NCBI GenBank assembly: GCA_947456815.1
Contig: CANGTL010000001.1
Span: 124,001 to 188,000 of the forward strand
DNA from: Flavobacteriaceae bacterium
GTDB lineage: Bacteria; Bacteroidota; Bacteroidia; Flavobacteriales; Flavobacteriaceae
Direction: 5' to 3'
Length of the DNA stretch: 64,000 nt
Shown: positions 17,561-26,392 of the stretch, piece by piece
How the letters are laid out: each line of letters begins with the position of its first letter
How positions within the stretch are numbered: position 1 is the first letter of the stretch
Made by a program: the position numbers and the translations under genes
The notes under the pieces: generated by a model
Database searches by the model: none
What the model saw: only the letters and a program-made list of their open reading frames with translations
Told to the model about the DNA's origin: nothing

Positions 17561-20092
17561 TTAAAAGCTTAATTTTACACTTGCATTTGGTGTGCGACGC
17601 AACGAGTAAGTATTAATGCTCTCGATACCATCTTGACTGGAGTTTATTCGAAAGTATCGTTGAATAATATTCTCTTTATTAAGTAGATTTAGTATTGAGA
17701 AACTTGTTTGTAAATTGATTTTTGACGTAATTTTCCATTCCTTCGCTGCAGAAAAATTCAACTGAAAATAATCGGGTAAATTTGCATTATTTGGCACGTC
17801 GTATAGAATTTTTGGGTTCGATGGGTTTTCAAAATTGATGCTGTTGGTTAAAGTTTCTGTGGTCGGTTTTCCTTTATGCCATTTACCTCCCAAAGCCATT
17901 TTGAATTGTTTCCAATCATAAACGATGGCCGCTGTAATAATATGTTTCAATTCTAAATTATTTGGAAAATTCGTAGAAATTAGATTGATGAATGAATAGT
18001 TGTTGTCATTATAACTGTAACTTACCCAGGTACAGATTTTCTTAAAGTTGCGTTGGATCAACAATTCAGTTCCGAAAACTTCGTAGTTACCTTGTTCTTT
18101 TAGGAATTCAAATTGATTTTGAAACCCTTCACTACTGGTTGTAATTCCCGTTACTTTTTTATAGAAGTTATCCCAAGTTACCAACCAATTGTTATCTTTA
18201 AAAGTCACACCAATGCTACACTGATTGCTTCTCTGAATTGGAATACTGCTGCCATTTGCTAATGTCCATCGTCTCTTTTCTAATCCTAAAAAATCCTGTT
18301 GAAGGTCAATGATTTGGGATAATGTCTGGCTTTTTTGTTCAGCAAGAACTTCAATTCTTAAGGATTTTATAATCAACTGATTGAATTGAAGTCTAGGTTC
18401 AAAAATCGTTGTACTGTACTTATCAAAGTAGTTTAAGCGACCGCCAAACATAAAAAAAGTTTTTCCGTTGACGCTTTGGTGTTCAATTTCAGCAACTCCA
18501 ATGTGAGAATTTGAAACTTCTCTGATAATTCTAGAGAAAATAGGTGTATTGATTTTGTCACTGTTTGTAACTCCAATTTCATCAAATTGATAGCCTGTGC
18601 GGAGAACAAAATTATTGGAGAACAGATGGGTATTTTTTAATTGAAATCCAAAATTAAGCACCGCGTTATTTTGATCAAAAATCTGATTATTTTGGATGGA
18701 TTCATTCGTTGCGTCTAGATTGTAATGCGATCCGGAAATGTCGAACTGACTGCTGTTTTTCTCGTTCCATGTAGTTTTCCAGCGAATATTTCCTCCGAAA
18801 TTCTCTTGTGCTAGCGTACTGTTTTTCTCCAACGCACTTCGATTTTGGTCGATGCTTAGATTATTTCGAATCGTAATTGCATCGAATAATAATTCATGTC
18901 TTTCGCCTATTTTTTGCTGATATTGTAAGGTCAAGTCGTAGAAATAGAAATTTTCTTTGCTTTCAACTAAGTTAGTTGAACTGTTATTGAGATTAGTAAC
19001 AATGGTGTTTTGAAACACTCTATCTCGGTAATTGGTGTAGGTTGGAGATGAAAAAAAGTCGGTTAAAGATCGCCGACCAGACAATTCAATGCTGCCATTT
19101 TTAGAAGCTTTAAATTTTGAGTAGAATTCTGAACTTATTAAGTTGGTGCTAATACTAGATTGCGTTTTCTCGATCGCCTGTGAACGTGTAGAAATATCAA
19201 TTAGGCTCGATACGCCTTCACCATAGAAAGCAGAGGTTCCATTTTTTGTAATCGAAATAGTGTGGGCCAAAGAAGGATTAAATGCGGAAATAAGTCCAAA
19301 GAAATGTCCAGTCTGAAATATGCGTATGCCATTCCATAAAAACAAATTTTGATCGTGCGTACCACCGCGAACATTGATGTTTGAGATGGTTTCATCAACA
19401 CTATTAATCCCCGGAATTTGCTGCAATGTCTGTAAGACATCCGGTTCGATTAAGCCTGGTAACAAACCAAATTTCTTCGGTTTTATTTCAATTCGGCCGT
19501 CTATTTTCTTAGAAATACCTCTCGTTAAATACTGATTGGTGACCACTTCTTGTAACTCTTGTGAAAATGGCGTAAGCAAAATATTGGGACAACCTTCAAT
19601 ATATAACATCCTTGCTTCTACGTTCTTAGGCAGATAACTTTGATGCCTAAATTTAATCGGATTTGGAGATAATATAGGAAGTTCAAAATACCCTCGTGCG
19701 TTTGTAGATGTAATAAAAGAAGTGTTTGCTACTTGAATGCTTGCATTTTCAATTGGTAAGTTTGTTTCCGCATCTAACAGATAGCCGCACATGGGTTTGT
19801 CAACTTTATGGTCATTAAAGATTGTAAAATATTTACCATCGATAAAAGAAAACTTAAGCTTTGTCCTTACTTTTATGTACTCTATTTTAGCTTCTAGAGT
19901 TAGGTTTTTAGGAGGAGGAATAAGGGTAAAAATAACAACTTCGTCTTCTATGAAATTGAATTTGACATTGTGCTGGGCGCTGATTTGCGCTAAGATATCT
20001 TTCAATGGAATGGCTTCTTTTTCAATTTGAGCGCAAGCATGATATTGAAAAAGGAGAAGTAAAAAGGCGATGCAGTACCTATTTTTCCACAT
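17561..20092 (-). CDS. TonB-dependent receptor with N-terminal STN signalling domain
   Basis: This is an 843-residue outer-membrane receptor. After the signal peptide (MWKNRYCIAFLLLLF ... ACAQ) comes a secretin/TonB STN domain (about 25-95) of the kind that talks to FecR. A carboxypeptidase-like regulatory domain follows (GYLLDAETNLPIENASIQV, about 105-180), then the plug (near LQQIPGINSVDET and NVRGGTHDQNLFLWNG) and the beta-barrel ending in an aromatic residue (VKLSF). It overlaps the fecR-type gene by 14 bases, suggesting translational coupling. No SusD gene is adjacent, so a polysaccharide substrate is less likely than a siderophore, peptide or other small ligand; the substrate is unknown. 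The frame opens at a TTG six bases earlier, but the ATG at 20092 is preferred. Confidence 0.9.
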   Translation of the reverse strand: MWKNRYCIAFLLLLFQYHACAQIEKEAIPLKDILAQISAQHNVKFNFIEDEVVIFTLIPPPKNLTLEAKIEYIKVRTKLKFSFIDGKYFTIFNDHKVDKPMCGYLLDAETNLPIENASIQVANTSFITSTNARGYFELPILSPNPIKFRHQSYLPKNVEARMLYIEGCPNILLTPFSQELQEVVTNQYLTRGISKKIDGRIEIKPKKFGLLPGLIEPDVLQTLQQIPGINSVDETISNINVRGGTHDQNLFLWNGIRIFQTGHFFGLISAFNPSLAHTISITKNGTSAFYGEGVSSLIDISTRSQAIEKTQSSISTNLISSEFYSKFKASKNGSIELSGRRSLTDFFSSPTYTNYRDRVFQNTIVTNLNNSSTNLVESKENFYFYDLTLQYQQKIGERHELLFDAITIRNNLSIDQNRSALEKNSTLAQENFGGNIRWKTTWNEKNSSQFDISGSHYNLDATNESIQNNQIFDQNNAVLNFGFQLKNTHLFSNNFVLRTGYQFDEIGVTNSDKINTPIFSRIIREVSNSHIGVAEIEHQSVNGKTFFMFGGRLNYFDKYSTTIFEPRLQFNQLIIKSLRIEVLAEQKSQTLSQIIDLQQDFLGLEKRRWTLANGSSIPIQRSNQCSIGVTFKDNNWLVTWDNFYKKVTGITTSSEGFQNQFEFLKEQGNYEVFGTELLIQRNFKKICTWVSYSYNDNNYSFINLISTNFPNNLELKHIITAAIVYDWKQFKMALGGKWHKGKPTTETLTNSINFENPSNPKILYDVPNNANLPDYFQLNFSAAKEWKITSKINLQTSFSILNLLNKENIIQRYFRINSSQDGIESINTYSLRRTPNASVKLSF

Positions 20093-20993
20093 CCACAAAT
20101 TCTAAACTTATCTTATTATTCGTTGTTTTTTTAAACTTTACATGGTAAATCGTTGCTAGAACTTGTAATCCCTGATCGATGTTATTTGCGGGGATTGTTC
20201 CGGTAAAAAGTTGAGAATTATTAATGTCAGCATATTCAAAAGTACAATTGTATTGTCTTTCCATTTCTTCCAAAATTGCGGATAAATGTTCGTCCACAAA
20301 AGCCAATTCCTTCGAAGTCCATTCTGGCTGCAATGCCATCGAATTTGGAGTATTTAGCAAAATACCATCTTTAAATGAAACCCTTTGTCCTTTTGTGATA
20401 ACCAGCTGTTGTTTTTGGTAGTTAACTTTTACGCGGCCTTCATAGCAAGTAACGTCAAATCTATTTTTGCGCGCTTTAACGTTAAATTGAGTACCCAAGA
20501 CCGTCACCTTACCTAAGTTGGTTTGTACTTCAAATTTTTTTCCTTTTGCTACTCTAAAATACGCTTCACCAGAAAGTTGCAGTTGACGGTGATTGTCCCA
20601 ATTCCATTTATTATAGTCGATTTCAGAACCAGCATTCAACACAACCTGTGAATTATCAGGCAATTTAAAAGTATTGAATTCTCCATACACTGCTGATTCT
20701 GTTATAGCTATGCTAGTGTTATAGAAATAGGTCAAACCTAGAAAAACCAGAAAAATCGCGGCAACTCTAAACCACCAAGTTTGATGCATAGATATTACGC
20801 GGGTGTTTTTCTTTTTAGCGGCAATAACCTCCTCGTACAATTTATTTTCGTCAAAAGAGGGTGCCTCCATTTGACTCGAATAAATGGCAATTTTTTCGTA
20901 GGTTTTAAAGTCAGGAGTTTTTTCAAAAGCATGTAATTCCGCCTCTGAAAGCTCTCCAGACAACCATTTTGCTAATTTGTAATTATCTTCCAT
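20079..20993 (-). CDS. FecR family anti-sigma factor
   Basis: This 304-residue inner-membrane regulator holds the ECF sigma factor and relays receptor occupancy. The cytoplasmic N-terminal part starts LAKWLSGELSEAEL. A single membrane segment lies at about 72-92 (VAAIFLVFLGLTYFY), followed by the periplasmic FecR domain (YGEFNTFKLPDNSQVVLNAGSEIDY ... GEAYFRV ... VTVLGTQFNVKA) and a C-terminal STN-like part. It lies between the sigma gene and the receptor gene, the standard order. A candidate sigma-dependent promoter sits directly upstream at 21011-21042. Confidence 0.93.
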   Translation of the reverse strand: MEDNYKLAKWLSGELSEAELHAFEKTPDFKTYEKIAIYSSQMEAPSFDENKLYEEVIAAKKKNTRVISMHQTWWFRVAAIFLVFLGLTYFYNTSIAITESAVYGEFNTFKLPDNSQVVLNAGSEIDYNKWNWDNHRQLQLSGEAYFRVAKGKKFEVQTNLGKVTVLGTQFNVKARKNRFDVTCYEGRVKVNYQKQQLVITKGQRVSFKDGILLNTPNSMALQPEWTSKELAFVDEHLSAILEEMERQYNCTFEYADINNSQLFTGTIPANNIDQGLQVLATIYHVKFKKTTNNKISLEFVDVEK

Positions 20994-21010
20994 TTTGTTT
21001 TGATTAATGG

Positions 21011-21042
21011 TAAAACAAGTAAAGGCTTCAAAACCCTACTTA
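21011..21042 (-). promoter_or_regulatory. Candidate ECF-sigma promoter of fecR-receptor genes (motif copy 2 of 3)
   Basis: On the minus strand TAAGTAGGGTTTT (complement of 21030-21042), 12 bases, TGTTTTA (complement of 21011-21017), then 17 bases to the fecR ATG. The upstream box overlaps the last codons and the TAG stop of the sigma gene. Identical boxes with the same spacing occur at 21606-21637 and (one mismatch) 26936-26967. Confidence 0.7.
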
Positions 21043-21557
21043 AATTGCTCAATATTAGTCCGCAATGACAATAACGCCCCATGAATTCTCTTTTCAACTG
21101 CCTTCACACTGATGTCGAGCATTACCGCTATTTCAGCATATTTTTTTCCTTCTATTCGATTCAACAAAAATGCAGTTCGTTGTCCTTCTGTTAAGTTGGC
21201 AATTGCTTTTTCAAGTTTGGACTTAAACTGTTCTTCTTCTAAAATAAACTCTGGATTGACATTCGTTCTATCATTCAGCGAATTATTTTTACTATAATTC
21301 AGCACCACTTTTTGATGCGCTATCTGATTGAGGCTAGCATTGTTCGCCACTGTATAAAGAAATGATTTTGCTTTTTCTGGGGGAACATCTGCGCAGTTTT
21401 CCCAAAGTTTAATGAAGGCTTCCTGCGTCATGTCATTCGATTGTTCCTCGTTTCCAAATTTGAAATACAAGTAGTTCCTTAACGATTTGACATTATTTTT
21501 AAAGAAAACAGAAAACAAATTCTCGTCGCAGATACCCTTTATTTGGAAATTATTCAT
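21036..21557 (-). CDS. ECF RNA polymerase sigma factor (FecI-like, Bacteroidota sigma-70 family 1)
   Basis: This 173-residue ECF sigma factor has region 2 at about 20-85 (NNVKSLRNYLYFKFGNEEQSNDMTQEAFIKLWEN) and region 4 at about 115-168 (LTEGQRTAFLLNRIEGKKYAEIAVMLDIS, then VEKRIHGALLSLR). It is the first gene of the sigma/FecR/TonB-receptor set. It is divergent from the lipoprotein gene at 21662, with 104 bases between the starts. It is the likely reader of the three-copy promoter motif in this region; that pairing is inferred from location and motif conservation. Confidence 0.93.
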   Translation of the reverse strand: MNNFQIKGICDENLFSVFFKNNVKSLRNYLYFKFGNEEQSNDMTQEAFIKLWENCADVPPEKAKSFLYTVANNASLNQIAHQKVVLNYSKNNSLNDRTNVNPEFILEEEQFKSKLEKAIANLTEGQRTAFLLNRIEGKKYAEIAVMLDISVKAVEKRIHGALLSLRTNIEQFK

Positions 21558-21605
21558 AAAAACACTTTCGATTTCTTTTTGTGAAATTAGCTAAAAAAAA
21601 TATTG

Positions 21606-21637
21606 TAAGTAGGGTTTTTTTGTTGAAATTTGTTTTA
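21606..21637 (+). promoter_or_regulatory. Candidate ECF-sigma promoter of the lipoprotein pair (motif copy 1 of 3)
   Basis: TAAGTAGGGTTTT at 21606-21618, 12 bases, TGTTTTA at 21631-21637, then 24 bases to the ATG at 21662. It matches the copies at 21011-21042 and 26936-26967 in both boxes and in spacing. Confidence 0.7.
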
Positions 21638-21661
21638 GAGTTGTCATATACAATCTATAAA

Positions 21662-22687
21662 ATGAAAAACTTTACTTTAGTATTGATGTTGGTGTTCTTT
21701 TTTGGTTTTTTCTCTTGTCAGAAAGACACGGTAAGCCAAGCGCAATCACCGCAAAACTTAACTAAGAATTCCGCATTGACAACACTTATGGGTCGTGTCT
21801 CACAAAGCCCAACTTCAAAAGATAATGTTCTTGATGGTACGAGTTGTTTCGCCGTAGTATTACCAGTTTCAGTAACAGTGAATTCAAATATTGTCAATGT
21901 TATCGACCACAACCAATACGAGACGGTACGAGAAATCAAAAATGAATACTCTAATGATGATGATATTGTCTACTTCAGTTTTCCGATTCGATTGAAATTT
22001 CCTAATTTCCAAGAAATTGAAGTGGCTAATCAACAAGCTTACAATACAGTTGTTGCGAATTGCGGCGCTGATAATGGTTTCAATGAAATAGTTTGTATTG
22101 ATTTCAATTATCCAATCGTTATAAACACCTACAACAGCGATACGCAAACACCAAATACAATTACTATTTCAAATAATTCGCAACTGTATAACTTTCTAGA
22201 TGGCTTAACAAGCAACGTGGTTTACAATATTGTTTATCCGTTATCTATGACCAAGTCGAATGCCGACACTGTAGTGTTTAATTCTAATGCTGAGCTGCAG
22301 GCGGGAATTGAAAACGTGATTGACGACTGTGATGACGATGGTTCTGGAGATGTATTGCTATCGGAAGTGATTGTTACAGGAACTTGGAAAATTTCTAATT
22401 TTACTGACGGAAATGAAGATGAAACATACGAGTACAATGGATATGTTTTTACTTTTTCTGCAAACGGGACTTCAATAGCAGTAAGAAATGCTACAATAAT
22501 AAATGGTAATTGGGCAAGCTATATTGATGATGGATATGCGAAACTACAATTGAGTTTTTTAGGCGATGCTTTGGAAGAAATAGAAGACGATTGGCGTGTA
22601 ATAGAATTTAACGACTCTACTATTAAATTACGTCATGTAAGTGGCGGAAATGGAGATATTAGCTATTTGACTTTTCAGAAAATTTAA
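21662..22687 (+). CDS. Secreted lipoprotein of unknown function, two-domain
   Basis: This is a 341-residue predicted lipoprotein. The signal peptide MKNFTLVLMLVFFFGFFSC gives a lipidated Cys19. The frame is open from a GTG at 21581, but that start would precede the promoter, so the ATG at 21662 is used. Residues about 55-230 form an acidic, beta-rich domain with several Cys residues (SCFAVVLP, NCGADNGF, VCIDFNYP). An Asp-rich linker (DDCDDDGSGD) follows. The last 105 residues (GTWKISNFTDG ... DDWRVIEF ... LRHVSGGNGDISYLTF) are homologous to the whole mature protein of the next gene. I do not recognise a characterised family. Confidence 0.75.
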   Translation: MKNFTLVLMLVFFFGFFSCQKDTVSQAQSPQNLTKNSALTTLMGRVSQSPTSKDNVLDGTSCFAVVLPVSVTVNSNIVNVIDHNQYETVREIKNEYSNDDDIVYFSFPIRLKFPNFQEIEVANQQAYNTVVANCGADNGFNEIVCIDFNYPIVINTYNSDTQTPNTITISNNSQLYNFLDGLTSNVVYNIVYPLSMTKSNADTVVFNSNAELQAGIENVIDDCDDDGSGDVLLSEVIVTGTWKISNFTDGNEDETYEYNGYVFTFSANGTSIAVRNATIINGNWASYIDDGYAKLQLSFLGDALEEIEDDWRVIEFNDSTIKLRHVSGGNGDISYLTFQKI

Positions 22688-22702
22688 TTTAATCAATAAG
22701 AA

Positions 22703-23146
22703 ATGAAAAAGAACCTTAAGTTATTAGCACCAATGTTATTTGTTGTGGCAGCACTAGTAAGCTGCTCAAAGGACGACAAGACTACCGCGACCGGTATTAC
22801 CGAGGCACAAGTAAATACGATTATAGTCGATGGAACATGGGACGTTTCATCATATAGTGAAGCTGGAGTTGATCAATCGTCTGATTTTTCTGGTTATGCA
22901 TTCGACTTCAATGCGGATGGTTCTTTAGTAGCGACTGGGCCAGCAACAAAAACAGGCACATGGGATTCTACTACAGATAGTGGCAAAGTAAAAATTCCTA
23001 TTGCGTTTGCCAGTGAGACCGACGGGCCGTTTGAGTCGATTTCAGATGATTGGTTTGTTTTGACAGCAACCAATCAAAAAATAGAACTAAAGCATGTTAG
23101 CGGCGGAGATGGTAGTATCGATTTACTAACTTTTGAGAAAAATTAA
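22703..23146 (+). CDS. Small lipocalin-like lipoprotein, paralogue of the preceding C-terminal domain
   Basis: This 147-residue lipoprotein has its lipobox Cys at residue 21 (ALVSCSKDD). The mature domain has GTWDVSSYSEAG, FDFNADGSLVA, DDWFVLTATNQKIEL and KHVSGGDGSIDLLTF. It aligns along its length with the C-terminal domain of the upstream lipoprotein, so the pair arose by duplication. It starts 15 bases after that gene and ends before a terminator, so the two form a unit. A lipocalin-type barrel is likely; the ligand is unknown. Confidence 0.78.
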   Translation: MKKNLKLLAPMLFVVAALVSCSKDDKTTATGITEAQVNTIIVDGTWDVSSYSEAGVDQSSDFSGYAFDFNADGSLVATGPATKTGTWDSTTDSGKVKIPIAFASETDGPFESISDDWFVLTATNQKIELKHVSGGDGSIDLLTFEKN

Positions 23147-23173
23147 TTCAAATAAAGCAATACAAAATAATTG

Positions 23174-23199
23174 AAACCAGCTTTTAGCTGGTTTTTTTT
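23174..23199 (+). terminator. Terminator of the lipoprotein pair
   Basis: Stem AAACCAGC with GCTGGTTT, five-base loop, then a run of eight T residues, about 30 bases after the stop codon. Confidence 0.88.
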
Positions 23200-23345
23200 G
23201 TGCCCATACAATCGAGATTGTTTAGATGGTCTAGTTACTTGTGAGGCGTTTGCTCAGCAAGTAATATTGCTGCCAACAAACAAACAATGTTTTTTACGCC
23301 TTAGAATCTACATTAAAATCGGTGGGAACTTTAATGCCATAAATG

Positions 23346-23382
23346 AAAAACCACCTAGAGCATATTACTTTCGGCGGTTTTT
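23346..23382 (-). terminator. Candidate terminator of the six-gene envelope operon
   Basis: Read on the minus strand, AAAAACCGCC pairs with GGTGGTTTTT (one G-T wobble) across a 17-base loop, ending in a T-run, 25 bases beyond the YceI stop codon. The loop is long. Confidence 0.5.
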
Positions 23383-23406
23383 CGGTCAAAAACTAAACAA
23401 ACAATC

Positions 23407-23943
23407 TTATTTTCCTTCTAGCGAAAAGTCAAGGGCTATTTTGATGTTTTCAGCAAATTTTTCCTTTACGAGACTTGGTATGTCAATATCATAATCTTTA
23501 CACTTTACGGTGAAATTACATGTTGCTTGAACTTTTCCACCACTTTCAACCATGTTGATTTTTGTTCGCACCTTTTTGGTAACGCCATGAATGGTTAAAT
23601 CTCCCTCAAGATCATATGTTCTTTTGCTATTTGATTTGTCATAATTGATAATCTTCCCTTTAAAAGTTGCTTTTGGGAACTTTGAAGATTCCATATAATT
23701 TTCATTAAAATGTTCTTCCATTAGTGGTGATTTAAATTTGAAAGATTTTATAAGTACTAAAGCAACAAATTCGCTAGTAGCCTTGTCAAATATGCATGAG
23801 GCTCCGGAATTGGTAGCAGCGATTTCAACCAGATCTGGCATTGAGGCATCAAATTTAACTTCACCAGAATGTGTCATCATTTTTTGGGAAAGCATCGCTT
23901 CTCCTACCAATAAAGACAATATAATAATTAAGATTCTTTTCAT
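23407..23943 (-). CDS. YceI family periplasmic protein
   Basis: This 178-residue exported protein has a signal peptide of about 20 residues. The YceI lipocalin-like barrel is recognised by HSGEVKFDAS, FKFKSPLMEEHFNENYMESSKFP, ATFKGKI, YDLEGDLTIHGVTKKV and the closing ALDFSLEG. YceI proteins bind isoprenoid quinones or similar lipids. It is the last gene of a tightly packed six-gene operon and is 12 bases downstream of a c-type cytochrome gene. That points to a lipid- or quinone-linked redox role, which is inferred. Confidence 0.92.
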   Translation of the reverse strand: MKRILIIILSLLVGEAMLSQKMMTHSGEVKFDASMPDLVEIAATNSGASCIFDKATSEFVALVLIKSFKFKSPLMEEHFNENYMESSKFPKATFKGKIINYDKSNSKRTYDLEGDLTIHGVTKKVRTKINMVESGGKVQATCNFTVKCKDYDIDIPSLVKEKFAENIKIALDFSLEGK

Positions 23944-23955
23944 TTTTTTGTGTTT

Positions 23956-24306
23956 TTATTGTTCAACATATCCTTGAAGTGCCCAATTTTGAATAATATC
24001 AATTCTTGCCTTTGGCATTTTTCCGCTGGTGGGCATAATAGAACCGCATGAACCATCAATTTTGCAAAGTAAAGTACCATTTTCACAGGCATCTTTTACC
24101 AGTGCATAGGTTTGTAAATACGGTTCTTGTCCATAATCTGGGTTGTGACAGGAATTGCACTTGTCTTCCATAATCCCTTTGACGTTGGCGTTGTACGTGG
24201 GGTTTTCTACGACTCCCGCTATTTCTTCATACGTATTTGAATCACACGAAACGAAAAATAGACCGCAGAGGCAAGAAATTATTAAGGTTATTTTTAGTGT
24301 TTTCAT
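23956..24306 (-). CDS. Small c-type cytochrome lipoprotein
   Basis: This 116-residue protein has a lipobox ending at Cys21 (FFVSCDS) and one haem-c motif CNSCH (Cys50, Cys53, His54). Methionines in GSIMPTSGKMPKARI are candidates for the sixth haem ligand, as in monohaem cytochromes. It is probably anchored in a membrane on the periplasmic side. It starts 2 bases after the DUF5777 stop and precedes the YceI gene by 12 bases. Haem binding is well supported; the redox partner is unknown. Confidence 0.88.
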   Translation of the reverse strand: MKTLKITLIISCLCGLFFVSCDSNTYEEIAGVVENPTYNANVKGIMEDKCNSCHNPDYGQEPYLQTYALVKDACENGTLLCKIDGSCGSIMPTSGKMPKARIDIIQNWALQGYVEQ

Positions 24307-24308
24307 AG

Positions 24309-25181
24309 TTAAAATACTCTATACATATTAAATCCAAAATAAACGCTACCGCCATTCCATTTTCCTGTGGCGTTGGTAAAGTAGGCAACATCGTTCATTG
24401 CTTGCGAGTTTGAAAATACAAGCTGAAATACGTGTCCACCGGTTTCTATATCAAATCCTGCAGTTAACGGGTTGTGATACATTTCTTTTTCAGGTTCATT
24501 CAGACGGTAAGCATATTCTAAGTTAAAGCTAATGCGCTTAGATAATTTGCATCGACCACCTCCAGCAATAAGCACTTGGTCTTTCTTTTCAGTCCCTGGC
24601 TGCGCGTCATATAAGTTTTTATGCACTAAGATTGGATTGATTTCAAAGGAAACCGACTCATTGAACTTTCTAGATATGAGTAATTGCGAGGTATAAGCTA
24701 ATCGGTTATTGTCTTTAAAATTTGGAAACTCCTCTTTATCAAATTTGGAAGAATTGATATCCATCGAATTATAACCCACGATGGTTAAGGGAAATCCATC
24801 AATTTTTTGACTTATTAAAAGATATTTAGCAGATACTTCAAATGTCTTGTTATAAGTATGACGAGAAACACCTAGAGATAACCAATTGGCAGCACCGTAG
24901 ATTCCGCCTATTCTTGTCAAAGCATTGTCTAAGCCGAAGAAATTATTGATGCCTTCAGTAATATCGCCAAATCGATGGGAAACTAGAAAATACCATTCTC
25001 CTTTGATAGGAAGTTTGGTCGATTGCATACTACAAACTTGCAAACCTTTAAATGCAGCCATTTCAACCTGTTTCTCTTTGGGCTTGACGGTATCAAGTTG
25101 CGTGAGCAAGTCGTCTTGAGCATTTGCTATTCCTACAATCAAAAAGAGGAAAAGAAAGGAAGTAATACATTTAAAATTCAT
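24309..25181 (-). CDS. DUF5777 family outer-membrane beta-barrel protein
   Basis: This 290-residue protein has a cleavable signal peptide (MNFKCITSFLFLFLIVGIANAQ). The body is rich in alternating strands, with FKGLQVCSMQSTKLPIKGEWYFLVSHRFGD near residue 45 and ending in an aromatic residue (GFNMYRVF). This is the DUF5777 pattern, a Bacteroidota beta-barrel of unknown function. Its neighbours are an OB-fold protein upstream and a cytochrome downstream (2-base gap), so it may form the outer-membrane part of the same complex. Confidence 0.82.
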   Translation of the reverse strand: MNFKCITSFLFLFLIVGIANAQDDLLTQLDTVKPKEKQVEMAAFKGLQVCSMQSTKLPIKGEWYFLVSHRFGDITEGINNFFGLDNALTRIGGIYGAANWLSLGVSRHTYNKTFEVSAKYLLISQKIDGFPLTIVGYNSMDINSSKFDKEEFPNFKDNNRLAYTSQLLISRKFNESVSFEINPILVHKNLYDAQPGTEKKDQVLIAGGGRCKLSKRISFNLEYAYRLNEPEKEMYHNPLTAGFDIETGGHVFQLVFSNSQAMNDVAYFTNATGKWNGGSVYFGFNMYRVF

Positions 25182-25191
25182 CGTTTCTTTT

Positions 25192-25578
25192 TTAGATTGG
25201 ATAGCATTGATCTAATTTTATTTCACCCATCAAATCGTCGTAACCAACTACACGTCCTTTTAGGGTAATAGTTTGGTTATTCTTGATTGTGGCATTTGGA
25301 GTAGAAAGCGTGCAAACAATTCCGTTGTCTAATGTGATTACATTCGCATTTACATCAGTTACAATACCTTTTACAGCAACTGCTTTTTCGAGGTACTTTG
25401 AGTTTGCCAAATTGGTGTTTGAGCTAAACTCTTCGGCAAGTACTTTTGAGTCTACAGAAAAATTGGTTGCTTCTTTTGACAAATCTCTAGCTCCGCCATG
25501 CATTACATAGTTAAATGCTGAAACACCTGCAACTACTGACAACAATAGCGATAGCGCAATAATTCTCGATTTTTTCAT
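25192..25578 (-). CDS. Exported OB-fold (tRNA_anti-like) protein
   Basis: This 128-residue protein has an N-terminal signal anchor (SRIIALSLLLSVVAGVSAF). A C-terminal OB-fold begins at about residue 65: AVAVKGIVTDVNANVITLDNGIVCTL ... ITLKGRVVGYDDLMGEIKLDQCYP. This is the tRNA_anti-like domain seen in small envelope proteins of Bacteroidota. Nucleic-acid binding is unlikely in the periplasm. It is the third gene of the six-gene operon, between the DOMON and DUF5777 genes. Confidence 0.8.
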   Translation of the reverse strand: MKKSRIIALSLLLSVVAGVSAFNYVMHGGARDLSKEATNFSVDSKVLAEEFSSNTNLANSKYLEKAVAVKGIVTDVNANVITLDNGIVCTLSTPNATIKNNQTITLKGRVVGYDDLMGEIKLDQCYPI

Positions 25579-25591
25579 TTTTATGATGGTT

Positions 25592-26365
25592 TTAGTTAAT
25601 TATGATTTTCTTCACCACTTGATCTGTATCGTTGGCAATTTCCATAAAGTACATTCCTTTGCTCAATTCCGTCAAGTCAACGGTGTTGTTTTGATCTGTT
25701 ATCTCAGTTGAAATAACTTTCAAAAGTTTAGCATTCATATCGTAAACACTAACTTTGTTTACACTGGTCAGATTATTTTTTGCAATGGTAAATATGCCAT
25801 TGGATGGATTCGGGTAAACGATAATGTCATTTAAAGTGGCATAGTCTTCAACGCCCAAAACATTAGAGAACGTTAACGTCTTACTTCCAAAAGTGGAGTG
25901 CTCAGACGTAACATTGGTTGATGGACCGATTCCCCAAACTATATTTAGCGACGTAATTGTGTAAACAAATGCATAATCTTTGGCATCTCCAGTATTGAAC
26001 GGTCTTGTATAAACTACAGTCCTATTACTGCCGCTTACAGTATTGCTGACCAGCGTTAGATTATTCGTTGTGTCCGTTGTTGGCGCAACATGCCCGGATG
26101 TAGTAAAATACTGATCAAGAAGTGTTGTCCCGTAAGTATTTACGTCCTTATTAACGGACATCGATGAGGTTCCAAGACCAATCGAAATCCACTTTGTTGA
26201 TGGTCCGACCATAGTTATTGTAGCAATAGATGTCGCGGAGTCAAGGTTAATTTTTACTTTCATTCCACCAATTGTGGTTAAAGCAGTTTCTTTTTGTTGG
26301 GCAACACTCAATTGCATTGCACCAAAAAATACAAGTAGTAGGTAAAATCGTTTCATTGTTTTCAT
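25592..26365 (-). CDS. DOMON-like secreted protein with T9SS type A sorting domain
   Basis: This 257-residue protein has a signal peptide ending near AQQK. The N-terminal domain (about 25-175; KVKINLDSATSIATITMVGPSTKWISIGLG ... YAFVYTITSLNIVWGIGPS) resembles DOMON domains, which bind haem or sugars. The last 80 residues (IIVYPNPSNGIFTIAKNNL ... GMYFMEI ... KKIIIN) are a type A T9SS sorting domain, so it should be placed on the cell surface. Haem as ligand would fit the co-encoded cytochrome but is inferred. Confidence 0.8.
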   Translation of the reverse strand: MKTMKRFYLLLVFFGAMQLSVAQQKETALTTIGGMKVKINLDSATSIATITMVGPSTKWISIGLGTSSMSVNKDVNTYGTTLLDQYFTTSGHVAPTTDTTNNLTLVSNTVSGSNRTVVYTRPFNTGDAKDYAFVYTITSLNIVWGIGPSTNVTSEHSTFGSKTLTFSNVLGVEDYATLNDIIVYPNPSNGIFTIAKNNLTSVNKVSVYDMNAKLLKVISTEITDQNNTVDLTELSKGMYFMEIANDTDQVVKKIIIN

Positions 26366-26392
26366 ATTTAGGTTGGTTAACTATTAGTCGAT

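Noticed and set aside
23171..23494. Plus-strand frame after the lipoprotein pair
   Set aside because: It runs through a terminator and overlaps the YceI gene antisense, with no family-like features.
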